Source: Himantopus leucocephalus | Lineage: Eukaryota; Chordata; Aves; Charadriiformes; Recurvirostridae | DNA: 64,000 bases | Assembly (NCBI GenBank): GCA_003993805.1 | Contig: RSEF01000002.1 | Span: forward strand, 2,050,564-2,114,563 | Reading direction: 5' to 3' | Part shown: positions 1-11,510 of the stretch, in pieces | Layout: every line of letters starts with the position of its first letter | How positions within the stretch are numbered: position 1 is the first letter of the stretch | Notes under the pieces: model-generated | Database searches by the model: none | What the model was told of the DNA's origin: nothing | What the model saw: only the letters and a program-made list of their open reading frames with translations | Program-made: the position numbers and the translations under genes

Positions 1-3000
1 AAAAAAAATTCTGAGATTAAATTTTAGAGATATAAAATTTGGGGAAACAAATTCAGGGATAAAGAATATTTCTTCAGCATGTGCCATGAAAGTCTTGGAA
101 ATCTTTTTTACACTAATTTTAAATGCCTTTCTTTACACACGCTACCAATTTTGGCTCCCGTGGTACTCTGTTTTGGACACGTCATTGTGTTCAGGTTCCT
201 TCTTGCTATTGTTCCCATTTTCTTTTTGTATTAATTACTTTTTCGTCCCATGTTTCCCAAGAATGAACTGTTGCAGCTGCGGTAAATATTGAAAATTCTG
301 TGCCTAAAGGTAAAAAGAACTGTCGACATGTTCAGATTGGCTGACATTAAACAATAGCAAATGCTCCCTTGTAATCCTTGTGGCAAAGACAATAAAGTAA
401 GGAAATTGCTGGGCATAAATAAGGCTGTAAATAAAATTACAGCTTAATCTAGCCTACTGAAAGAGTGATAAATAAAGAAAAAGAAGGAAAAAAACAAGGA
501 AATTCAGAGGGAAAAAAGGAATTAAATTATACAGAATCACATTATCAAGCCCTAAGTGCAATTGTCTTTTGAGACAGCTTTGAAAAGTGTACATGTGAAA
601 AAGCAAGAGAACAAAGAGAGAAGCAGCAGAAGATATTACAGGGGACAGTGAGGAGAGGATGCTGACTCCTTTTGCAGTGTGTTTCAGGTCTTATTCATAC
701 GGAGATTTACAGGTACCATTTTTCAATCCTCCTATTGGCTCCACATTGAAACCTGCAGGGGTCTTTCTGTATAACTATTATAGCAAGAGAAAAGGACTTT
801 GAGAACAATGACACAGCAACATGAACCACTAATGTCTCCTCTTTATAAATGAAAAACAGAAAGTAAACCTCTCCAAAGCTAGACCTCCAGTAAAGCTCAG
901 TAAACAAAATCAGCAATCAAGAAATAGAAGATCTGGTTTATGTGGTTTTTTTAAGGCCTTATTTTGAGCAGCAGTAGATATAATTTTATGGAACTGCTGC
1001 AATAAACAACTAGAATTTAATGCAAATAATACTTTTGGGCACCCAGGACATTTCTTGTTGCAGTATACTTATGTTTTACTCAACATGCAGTTAATCTATT
1101 CAAGGATTCCTAGGACTTAATAAACAAAAAATACATATTTTATTTGAGCAGTGAGAAAAGCTCTCCTTTAGGGAAGTGAGCTTAATTTTGGTGATCTGAT
1201 TGATCAATAACTAACCAACACAGCAACATCACTTTTGAAATAGCTAATAAGATAAAATTATTCGCTATAATAAAATCTCCCTTTTTCCAGTCTTTCATCA
1301 CATCTTTCTTTTCCCATTACATTCCACCAGCATCATTTATTTTTCCCTCATCTCTTTGTGGTATAGGCATGTTAGAGCTCCACAAACACAGTATAAATCA
1401 CCTAGCATAATTCTTGCTCCTACTGAGGTCAAAGGCAAAAATCCTGCTGAGATCACGTGACAGCCAAATTGCACCTTTTGCCACACTTCTTATCTCTTCA
1501 AGTTCGTTTACTTCCTTATTAACTGCTACAGCCACTGTTGGCCTCCCTGGGGAGTTTCATAAACTGGAACAGGAAAGCCTGGATTTGCCGTAGAGACACA
1601 GCAGAGACGTCATTGCACTTGAGCTCAAGGAGACTTCAGGTTGATTCCCAGCGGTAGCCTGCAATATAGAAACTTTGACTTCTACGCTTCATGCATAGCT
1701 CAGCACACCTCTCTCCCAGTTCTCTCTCCTCCTTCTCCTAATTACCTGTGGTGTGAGCTTGCTCACTCAAGAGCTGTCTCTCACTGTGATCTGAGAGGTT
1801 CTGGGAATTTCTGTGACTTTTTTCCTTAGAATACGATCAACATCCTTGTTGTGCAGTTCTATGCTTAGCTTTTTGAGGAAAATAAGAATCAATCCCAGGC
1901 AAAGGTTGTCTGTAGCAAAGTCTTAAGGTTTGTAGCATAGATTATCAACTAATAGCTAAGGACAGCTGCTCTTTCCGTCTCTGCTAAACCCTTTTGCCTG
2001 CATCCGTGATTTGTATAAATTGGTCTCAGCTGTACCCAAGATGTGCAAGTTCAGGTCTAACACACCACGTGTGGCCTGAGCAAGTCACATTGATACCTGC
2101 TCATGTTTCATTGGAGCTTAAAATTAGAAGCATATATTCGTTGCATTTTTTTAATGTGAAAATACTGAAAACAAGAAATACTTTTACACGGGAGAGCTTC
2201 TTTTTCAGGCTATGCCTTTGTGGAAGCATTTCTGCACAGTATTCATCACAAATATTTATTCTGCTTCAGTTTTCACACTTCATGGTAATCCCAGTTAACA
2301 TCTCTGCGCTCAAGAGCCTCATGCCCTTCATCATTTCAAACTCCACACCTCCTCATGTGTGGGGTTTGTGTATGTTTTGTATCTGTAGAGCATCCATCTG
2401 CCCCAGTCGCCACATATTTTTGCTGCAACGCAAAACCCGCGATCAAGTGCCAGCAGTGTAATGAGTTACCATCTGTCAGCTGAAGTGTATTAACTACCAG
2501 CACGAGCGCTCCTTGGGCGTTGACCCGCAAGACTTCAGCCAACAGTTGGAAAATTTCCAGGTGTTGCTCCACTTCTGCCAGAGGCCGTCACTGCTGCAGA
2601 GCAGTTGGGGAGCATGTAAACTGAACAAAAAAGCGGTATCAGACCTTGCACCGGAGCAGATGAGGCATTCTGGTCTGGTTATGCTTCATGGGATCAGTGT
2701 TCCTCACCAACTGTACAGAGAAAGCAGCTGAAAGGAGTAGCATTTCAAACTGAATGCATTCAGCTACACGCACTCAGCTGATAGATGTAATTGAGCGGCT
2801 CATGCGTCCTTCCCCTGTAACCACAACAGAGGGTTTCACCTGACTTTACCTAGACATATTTTACATGCTTTGGTTACTCTGCTGTAAATTGACATTGAGA
2901 TAGTGCAGCAACCGAGGCCGTGGGAGACAAACCAGATAGGAACAGAGCGGTGAAAAACATTAATTCTGTCTGCTGTGCCAAGTGATTGCAGGGATTGTTT

Positions 3001-4307
3001 TCATAAAGATTTCCCAACTAAGATTTCAGAGGGTTCACATTTTGGGGATAACAGCTGCTCTCTAGAAAAGTGACTCCCCTCACCCTTGGAGCACGTGCTT
3101 GGAAAGCGCAGCGTAGTTGGTTTTGAGACCTGTAACGATATATTCCCCAATCTGTGGGAGAATAATGTCCTTAGAGTGTAGGTAGAGAAGATTCTTTTTA
3201 CTGACTAGTACTATTTCATGGTCTTGGAAGGAAAAGAGAATCAGAGACAACTCATTTTTCATAATGACTTAATTTTAGAAGATTTTACATTTTTTTGGTA
3301 TAATAAATACAACTTTGGCATATGCTCTCACATTATAGCAAATTTAATCCCCAGGCTAAAAGCACTTTTTGGCATCTTTGATTGCTCACTGTAACTTTAA
3401 CATCTCTTTTGGTTCTATGTTTCTGGTTTCAAAATGGAAAATAAGGAAAAAAAAATATTTCCTGACATAAATCCTACAAGATTAGGGAATCCGTAATGGT
3501 GTTTTTAAGGCAGCAATAACAGAAATAATTTACAGAAGTTGGGAGGTTTAAAATTTTTTTTTTTTAATGACCTAACAAAACTGCCTAACGCTATGAAACC
3601 AGGTTGAGAATAGTTCAGTTTAACAACAGATTGATTTCACATTTAAGCCTCTTAAAATGACCCTCCTTCCCAGTCATAGATGAATAAACTTATTGTTATA
3701 AATTCATTATCTGGTTCTTCTGNTTTTTTTTTTTTTTTGTTCATCAGCTGCTAAAGAGTTTGACTTCAGCTTTAATGTAGTTTATGAAAGTTCTGATGCC
3801 TGCTAAATGATGGGTTTTGGGCAAAACTTCAGATATTCTGATGTCAGATAAATACCTGATGTTAATTACACTGCGTGTCTAGACACAGTATAAAAAAAGT
3901 GTAAAAAATAAAGATTAGAAAGAATATAGATTACATGTGAGCAAGCCAGCTTGAGCACAGGAAATAACGCAAGCAGATTACTGCTACGTGATCCACATGA
4001 GCGCTCCTAGAACAGCGACCTGAATGGTCACTCTCAGTTGGTTTACATCTCCAAAAGCATTATTCAAACAGTTATTTTGGAATCCTTAGACATCTGAAGC
4101 AACTCATCCCAAATATGCCGGGAATGGTGTGTAAGAATTAGCATGCAAAGTTTTGTACCCTTCAGTTTTGCTGTGTAGAAGCTGAAAGATAATGACTGTG
4201 ATACAGAATGTTTATCTAAGGATGAAACAATATTTTTGTGAAGTTCGTATTTTGTATGCATTCTCTGAGGAAGAATTAATTGGTAGCACAATGAACAGCT
4301 AGTTTCA
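1..4307. other. AT-rich non-coding stretch, no gene recognised
   Basis: No repeat family, RNA gene or protein is recognisable here. The longest open frame (1994-2461, +, 155 codons) has low-complexity hydrophobic composition, no domain and no convincing splice or promoter context, so I treat it as chance. A long T run (from 3724) follows a lone N at 3723, probably an unresolved homopolymer. Several A/T homopolymers occur (for example around 3549-3566). The stretch could be intron or intergenic; nothing in it decides. Confidence 0.7.
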
Positions 4308-4317
4308 NNNNNNNNNN
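4308..4317. other. assembly gap (10 N)
   Basis: A run of ten N bases. Flanking sequence does not repeat across it. The size is a placeholder and need not reflect the missing length. Confidence 0.98.
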
Positions 4318-5234
4318 GAAGTGAGGAATGCAATCCCACCCCCAGTGAAAACCAGGCTTTTACTCCAGATTCTTCTCCAGCCAGGACATTTGTATGCAAT
4401 ACAGTGACTGCTTAGCTGATAATACAGTTAGCAGCAGTAGGGAAGCTCTCCCAAGGGTTAGGAGGGGAGGATGGCTGAAGGGGGTTTTGCTTTCCAGGCC
4501 CACAGATGGTGGCAAATCTCCCTCTGTGTGAAGTGTGGCTGAGCCCCTAAAGGTTTGCTGCAAGGCAGGTCTCACCGCTGCGTTGCTTCGTGCTGACTTC
4601 CACTTGCTTTTTTTGTGCAATGATCCCTGAGCAAAGAGGGAGTNACTTCCACTTGCTTTTTTTGTGCAATGATCCCTGAGCAAAGAGGGAGTTCTTTGAT
4701 TTTCCCCTCTGCATGGCTGCAGTTTATGGACAGTTCAACTTAACCCGAAGCACTCAAATAAAATTAAAAAAAAAAGTAACCGCCTCTCTTTTGTTAAAAA
4801 GCCAAGAAAAGCAATCAGGTTTAGGTCGGTTGGCTCAGCTCATTATCTGTTTATCCCATTATCGCTAATCAGTTCCCTCTGCAATCAGATATTCTTTCAG
4901 AAGCAGCAGAGTCATTTAGGGATGGCAGTTGAACGAGGTACTGTGACTTGGGGTTGGGTGGGATGAGCAGCTCTGGAGACCATGTGGCTGTGCAGGAAGC
5001 ATGGCATCATATGCTAAACAGCTTTTGTGGAAAGCGGTGGGAATATCGGGCAGCACTTGAGCACAGGAATCCTGGCCCAGATTTAGAGATAACTTTAATG
5101 CCACGGAAGTTTGGGTATCTCTATTGAAGAACATAGAGGAGACCTTTAAACCACAGAAGACTCCTGACACCAGACCCTGATGACCTGAGCAGATGGTGTG
5201 TGGTTTTCTGCATTAACGTAGTTCCTTGGCTTAG
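4318..5234. other. non-coding stretch holding a single-N duplication
   Basis: Apart from the duplicated block at 4596-4692 I see no gene, RNA or repeat family. The 107-codon minus-strand frame over 4360-4683 runs through the duplicated block and the N, so its length is partly artefact. Confidence 0.65.
4596..4692. repeat. 48-bp perfect direct duplication around one N (probable assembly join)
   Basis: Bases 4596-4643 are repeated exactly at 4645-4692 with a single N at 4644 between them. Each copy starts acttccacttgc and ends gcaaagagggagt. An exact tandem copy separated only by one N is the mark of two contig ends that overlap but were butted together, so the real genome probably has one copy. 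The same pattern occurs at 8026-8104, 16159-16251 and 42055-42137. Confidence 0.85.
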
Positions 5235-5973
5235 TATCACAAAATCGCTGAGGTTGGAAGGGACCTCTTGATGTCATCTAGTCCAAACCCCTGATTAAAG
5301 CACAGTCAACCAAATCAGGTTGCTCAAGGCCATGTCCAGTTGGGTTTTGAATATCTCCAGGAATATTCAAAGTCTCCAGGAGACTCCACAACCACTCTAG
5401 ACAACCTGTTCTAGTGTTGAAGTATATTAACAGGTGAAAAAAATCTTACGTTTAAATGGAATTTCCTGGTTTTCAGTTTGTGCCCATTGCCCCTCTGCTT
5501 TCTTTGCTTTCCCCTGAATGCCATCGTGTATTTATACACATCGATAAGATCCCACTTGTCCTTTCTCTTCTCTAGGCCGAACAGTCCCAGCTCTCTCAGC
5601 CTTTCTTCATATGTGAGATGTTCCAGTCACTTTGTCTTCTTTGCAGCCCTTTGCTGGGCTCTCTCCAGTATGTCCAAGTCTCTTGTGTAGTGGGGAGCCC
5701 AGACCTGGACCCACCACCCCAGATGAGTCTCAGCAGCGCTGAGCAGAGGTGAAGGATCACTTCCCTCGACCTACTAGCAACACACCTCCTTAATTCAGCC
5801 CAGGATACCATTCACCTTCTTTGTGGCAAGGACACATTGCTGGCTCGTGTTCAACTTAGTGTCCACCAGGACCACCAGGTCCTTCTCTGCAAAGCTGTAC
5901 TCCAACCTGTAGGGGTGCATGGCATTATTGCTTCCCAAGTTTAAGGCTTTGCATTTCCCTTTGTTGAACTTCT
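5235..5973 (-). mobile_element. CR1 LINE, 5'-truncated, minus strand
   Basis: The plus strand begins with the complement of a CR1 3' end (tcac aaaatcgctgaggttggaag, then gggacct), continues through the 3' untranslated region and then into reverse-transcriptase ORF2 C-terminal sequence read on the minus strand. A minus-frame peptide contains VASRSREVILHLCSALLR, typical of the CR1 ORF2 C-terminal region. The frame is broken by stops and shifts, so the copy is dead. The 8-bp tail repeat is eroded and there is a small local duplication near 5347-5385 (ctccagg repeated). About 740 bp of a roughly 4.5-kb family remains; 5' truncation is usual for CR1. Confidence 0.95.
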
Positions 5974-8900
5974 GTCACTTTATGGTTTTTCAGGACTTTT
6001 TTTTTTTTCTCTGAACGGGAAGAATTTCAGCTTGATTTGGATCCTAAATTCTTGCAGAAGTTAAGTGTAAGTGAAACGAGCTCAGGACTTCACAGCTGGA
6101 GGCTGTCAGCCTCTCACAGAGTCAGACTAGCATTTAGTCTATCTGTTCCCCACAGTTCAGTAGCGCGGAGATAGCTGAGATGATTTTCTAAGTGTCGGTG
6201 AAAATTGCCAATAGCCATCAAGGAGCCGCTACAGTCAAGCTGCTTCTGATACCTAAGGTACTTCAGCACTGCACTTTATATTTGCAACCTAGACCTGTCT
6301 GTCTTGCAAGCAGGATTTGAAACCTCGATCAAAAAGTCAGAAAAGTGGAAAACATTAAAAAAAAAAAATAGTGCCAATCCCCTTCCCAATGCCTGCTCAT
6401 ATCTGCTTAACTTGTACATGCTTCACACTCGTTGTGGGCAATAGAGCTGAGTCCTGCAAGCTCATCACCAGCATAGTCACGTGCAAAGAAATCCAGGTAG
6501 GAAATGGCCCGTGTTGTTTATTCCCTGTAAACTGCTTTTACTGTGCCGCAGGCCTAGAGCAGAGGCTGGCTTGAAAAGCCAAATTTGGAGTTTGGGGTTC
6601 TTTGTCAGACTCCCTTGAAAAAGCCAAGGCGTGTTTGATGGGAGAAGAAGCAGTGAACATATGGAAATTAAAAGTCAAGCTGGAAAAACGTTAATGAAGT
6701 TTAAATTAGGAGTCTGTTTATTCATTACCATCTGTTTATAGCGCAGTAAGATAAGAAATAATTAATAGTTCCTTGCTTGCAAAAGTTCAAGTGAATTCTC
6801 ACCTTCCAGTTGCATAAGACCTTCTGGGATAGGCGATGTGTCAGGCAGATTTGTATGTTATCAGCAGCTCTTCAGGTGCTCCATCGCTAGAACAGGCACT
6901 ACGTGGCTGATGGCAGCTGAAACACTCGAGGTAGGGCACACAGCAGGGTGGAGAAGTTGGTGGATGGACCACTCACCCCAGGCTGGGGAGATGCTGCTTC
7001 TTCTGGCTGCGGCAAGGTGGTGGTACATCCCTGAGACCTAAGAAATTTTTCTTCCAGTTATTGGACAGCGGCCACGATACTCAGTTGGGACAGGCCACTG
7101 CATGGTACCTCCAAATGGTCTTCCTTCATTAATGCTTTCCTCATCTGCTCTGGGACTCTTCCCAGCCACCAACACTTCAAGCTGCAACTCTGTATTACAG
7201 AAGTGCTCTGGAAATTCAAAACAAAGAAATCTGCCCTGTATTTTTCAGAGGATAACCTTCCCTGGACCACACTAGGAAAGATGGCATCTGAAACACAAGA
7301 AGGAGGCATGTGTTGCCATGGTGGTAAACCCAGCTTCAACCCTGAGATCTGAGCAGCGCCCAGACTTTCGTGTTGGCTGCTCCGATCCAGTCTGAAGCTG
7401 ACGGCCGTTCTTCCAGGCCATGCGTCTCTTTCTGAGGAAATAGTACCCAAAGGTGTTTTCCCTACACAGCTGTTATCTGACAGTCCATCCTTGCTTGGTA
7501 ACCCACTGCTCAAGGAGGGTGCAGCTCTCTGCTGAGGACTGCTCATTCCCAGTTGAATAGCGGTACCTCCTCAGTCGCTGGTTGCTGTCTGAGCCCACCT
7601 CATCACCTGAAGTCCAGCCACCTACCAGCGACAGCACGAAATTCAAACACAGCTCTACACAGCACCTCATCGTTCTTCCCCGTAGAGCTAAGAGTGGATT
7701 TTTGCCTTGACCTCACCTTTCTACAGACACAATCACAAGATAAGACATTACAACATCTGTTTTATGCCTTAATGCACTATAGGGGTGGAGGCTTTGACTT
7801 TGTTTTGCCTGCTGCTGACATGTCCTGGCTGCAAGCTTTCTAACAAACAGCAGTGTTTATTTGACTTGGGAACAGCTGTCTTGTGGCTTGTCGGGGTTAA
7901 CAGCCATTTAGTGGACATAAGTCTTGAACTGAAAAAGGCATTTTCGTTTGGAGAATATGTAACATTTTTAAATGCCATCAGACTTTTTTGGTTAATTTTT
8001 TTTTTAGCATGGGGTAATATATAAATGCACACAGCCTTAGTTATGAGAAGGTTATAAAAATAAGNTACACACAGCCTTAGTTATAAGAAGGTTATAAAAA
8101 TGAGAAAATGCCATTGCTGCAGATCAATGGAAAGCAAATTCAAAACATTTTCAACCTCAGATGAAATCCATCTATGCAGAGCTTTTGTTTCTGACAACAT
8201 CTTGTATTTGTCCCGCTCACATCCCGTCAGATTTCTGGTTAAGAAATCTCTCCTTCCTCATCTTTTATATTTTTCTTTTCCTGCTGACTGTATCAGAGCA
8301 CTTTCATGATGGTATCCACCTTTTTTATGTAGGATAACCACATTGGAAAATGTTGCATATGCCATAAGTTATGTCAAACTCAGGTTACAATATATGGCTG
8401 AGATCCAAAACCTGCTGCAGCTGGTGGAGATTTTTCCACTGATTTTACTATGCACTGGACTTTCTGTAATCTAGATGCCTTTATTTCTTGATATCCAGAC
8501 CTTTTAACATAGGAAAGTCGGATTGTGGAGAACATGGGAAGGTGAGGTCAGAGGTACCACGCTTTACATCCACCAGGCCTCAGTAGGGTTTCTATTATGG
8601 AAAACTTTTAAATTATTTGTGTCTCACAAATTTAGCTTTTCTTGTTTCTTGCCTTCTAAATATTAAATATGCCTCCATGCGAAACCACACCTTTCTGGTC
8701 ACTCTTGTCCCTTCCTAAAGAGCTGAGGAAGAGGGCTTCCACACAACCTTTCCTGCCTCTGCAGATGTCCCTCTGTGTTTATGGGTGAGAAGCACATTTC
8801 CAGCACAAACTCCAACACATTTAATAAGCCAGAGCCAGACCACGAATATTTTACATGTTGACGCTCTCTCCAGCTTTGCTTAAGGACTGCTGTATCTTTC

Positions 8901-11046
8901 TAGTAGCAGGACAGGCAGTCTGTGGCTTACAGTTTGTAGAGGAAACTTCCATTTTACCCTTCCTTTTTTCAGTGAGATGTCATATCTTAGCCCAGTATTT
9001 ACTGTGAAGAAGAGCAACACAGCACTGGCTGAAAATCTCCTCCATTGCAAAGCACGTGACTTGGTCTTGAAGGTACAGGATGATCCTTTAAAGTAGGAAC
9101 AGGGTAAGATTCCTCTTAATCATGCCATAACTGCTGTAGGAGAGACCTCTCCACATCTTGTTCCAGATTGTTAAGCCATGAGCACGTTCCCAAGAGGGGC
9201 TGTCACTCGCCTGTTTGCCTTCAATGAGCAAGTCAAACTGCGTTGGTCAGTGCGAGGCTTTGCACTCCATTAGAGTGACCAGGTCTCCTGAGCTCTCAGC
9301 TTGGTGCTACCAGTCAACTTTGGAAAGTTGAGGAAAAGTCTCCTGACTCTCACAGCACTTGAACCATCAGTGAGAGCTGCTGCACTCGTGTCCTGTCCTT
9401 GCTTGGCCCATTTTATTAGGAAGACCCACAAAATCTCTAACGCTTTCCTCCTCACAGCATCCCTGTCTCCTTCTGGTAGGCAAGACAGTGAGGTATAGAG
9501 GAGCTACAGCATGGGTGAGTCCCATTTTAGATCTTACATTGTCAGGGGAGTCACTCTTGCCTCCTCAACAGTCAAAAAAGCATTGATAGAGGATGAGCCT
9601 AGTCATCTTGGCTATGAATTGCTGTCTGAAGGTGCCAACATGGGAAAAGCCCTATAAGAAGAATAGGTACCTAAATTCAAAGTCCGGTTCTCTATAAATC
9701 CAGCTCTCTACAACTTCTGGAAGAGCAGGGGAGTTTGAGCGAGGAATGAGGAAGCCCTGGAATAATCCTTTAAGTGTGCTCCGTGTCAGAGCATGAGAGA
9801 TCTCTCTCTTGTTTAGATGCTGGTGAGGAGATAAATTATGTTTTTGGCAACCTACTTTATAAATCCTTGTCTTAAATCTTGGATCTTTTCTTTCAGTTTA
9901 CATGTTCTGGAATTAGGCAGAAGGGCTCAGCTCACAAATTTGATTTATAAAAGGAGTGATCTGGAGGGATGAAAAACATTAACTGTTTATTTAGTTTGTT
10001 GGTTAAAGAAAGGCTGAAAGATTAGAAACTTTCTTTTTTTTTTAACTTGTTTCCTAGTGGATGTTGATGAAGGAAAAACTCATAGGATTTTTGTGCTTAA
10101 AAATAATCCTCCAGAAATAGTCTCTGGTGATTTCTTTCACGCTGTTTAGAATGACTCAGTCTGGGGGCTTAAGGTGAGGTTTCCTTCATATGTCTTTGAG
10201 TCAAATTTCTGCAAACATTTAGGAAGAAAGATGTCTTTTAACATTTCCTGTTGAGTGCTTGGACAGCTTCTGCTGGAATTCACTGCAGAAGTGCAAACCA
10301 GTTTTTATAGCAAGTAACGGTGTTCTTGTTACCCTCCAGCTTGTACACAGAGTGGGAAAAATAAAATCAATATCTCTGTCTTGCGACATTTATTGAGGCA
10401 AAGTCCAAGGTAAACTCTTTTCACTTACCTTCAATCTGTGGATCCATTTTTGCTTTCTGTGATTGCCCAAGTCTGTTTTCTGCTGAATTGGGACTGCAAA
10501 AGCCTCACTGAGGGAAGAACAAAGGAACATCAGTGCACCGCGAAGACCATGTCAGTGGTGGGAAGGAAATGCTACGGCGTCGGGGTTTTGCATGCCCTGG
10601 CAGGATTGTGGATTTCCTTCAGTTAAGTGGTTTCTCTGTCACATCCTGCCTGCAGTGCTGGAGTGATAGTAGGCAGCACGAGAGGCAAAAAATATCCAAA
10701 TTAAATGCAAAGCCATGGAAAGTTGAAAGGGGAGCACCGAGGGGATGGGTTTGCTTCAGAGCAGACTGTCACTGTTGGTAAAAATAAAAAGGTGATGGGA
10801 TGGAGCTGGGGGAGGAGAGGTGCCCGCAGGATGCTTGAGTGGGGCTGGGGGGAGGAGAGCACGGCAGTGAATACAGAGGGAAAGGGTTGAATTTTACAAG
10901 GAAGGGTGGGAGGATTCATTTAGTGAAACCTTGGAGCCAAGCTAGCCCCGGTCAAACCCAATCTGTCACAGAAAAATAAGGTAAAACCCTATTCTGCAGA
11001 TCCAGGGCAGGGCAGGGTGGGGTAGAATTAAAAGCACAAAAGGTAC
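5974..11046. other. unique non-coding stretch
   Basis: No recognisable gene. A 162-codon minus frame (7058-7546) is serine-rich with no domain and I regard it as chance. A single-N duplication lies at 8026-8104. At 10805-10858 the plus strand is G-rich, with two similar 16-bp blocks (gctggggg..gaggagag) about 39 bp apart; this is weak low-complexity sequence rather than a true array. Confidence 0.65.
8026..8104. repeat. 39-bp near-perfect direct duplication around one N (probable assembly join)
   Basis: Copy one is 8026-8064, N is 8065, copy two is 8066-8104. The copies share cacacagccttagttat and gaaggttataaaaat and differ at three positions (g/a each time). Three transitions could mean that the two contig ends came from different haplotypes, or contig-end errors. 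The true genome probably carries one copy. Confidence 0.8.
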
Positions 11047-11510
11047 AAAGGAGAAATGATAAGAAACTGCTTCCATGCGAGAAGCAGCTAAATAGGCTAG
11101 GACACTTCAGCTTGAAAAAGAGATGCCTGAGGAGGGATATGAAAGAGGACTTTATATTTTTTCTCCCCAGGGAAAGGCATATTGTGGCTAGGTTATGAAT
11201 ATTTCTGTCTTTGTAAAAGAACTAGGCAATTCCTAATGAAAGCAACGAGCAGGTTCAAAGTGAATTCAGAAAAGGATGTATTTTTTTTTCTTTCAGTGGA
11301 CACTTAAACTGTGCAACTCCTTGGCCCAGGAGGTTGTGAATTTTAAAAATTTCCACGGGTTCAGAAGCAAAATCAAATTGCATTTAAATGAAAAGATTTA
11401 TGGAAGAAAAAGAATCTATCATCTAAGGTATTTTTTATTGTTACATAAAACTTTGAAGAGTGAAATAGAATATTATCCCTGATTCAGGAAGCCTCTGCTT
11501 GTTGGAGTCT
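11047..11510 (+). mobile_element. ancient amniote CR1 LINE fragment, plus strand
   Basis: Although heavily decayed, the order of landmarks follows the old CR1 families shared by birds, crocodilians and turtles: gcagctaaataggctaggac, cttcagcttgaaaaagagatg, gagggatatgaaagaggac, then aaagaactaggcaattcctaa, aactgtgcaactccttggcc and caggaggttgtgaa. These correspond to the ORF2 C-terminal region and start of the 3' end. No long frame survives. A T-rich tract ending tttctttcag (about 11280-11296) has replaced part of the element and would read as a strong 3' splice acceptor. The 3' limit is uncertain. Confidence 0.75.

Noticed and set aside
1994..2461. 155-codon plus-strand open frame
   Set aside because: No domain, odd hydrophobic/cysteine-rich composition, no promoter, splice or poly(A) context; the length is within chance for 64 kb.
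7058..7546. 162-codon minus-strand open frame
   Set aside because: Serine-rich, resembles no family, and overlaps another frame on the same strand; no supporting signals.
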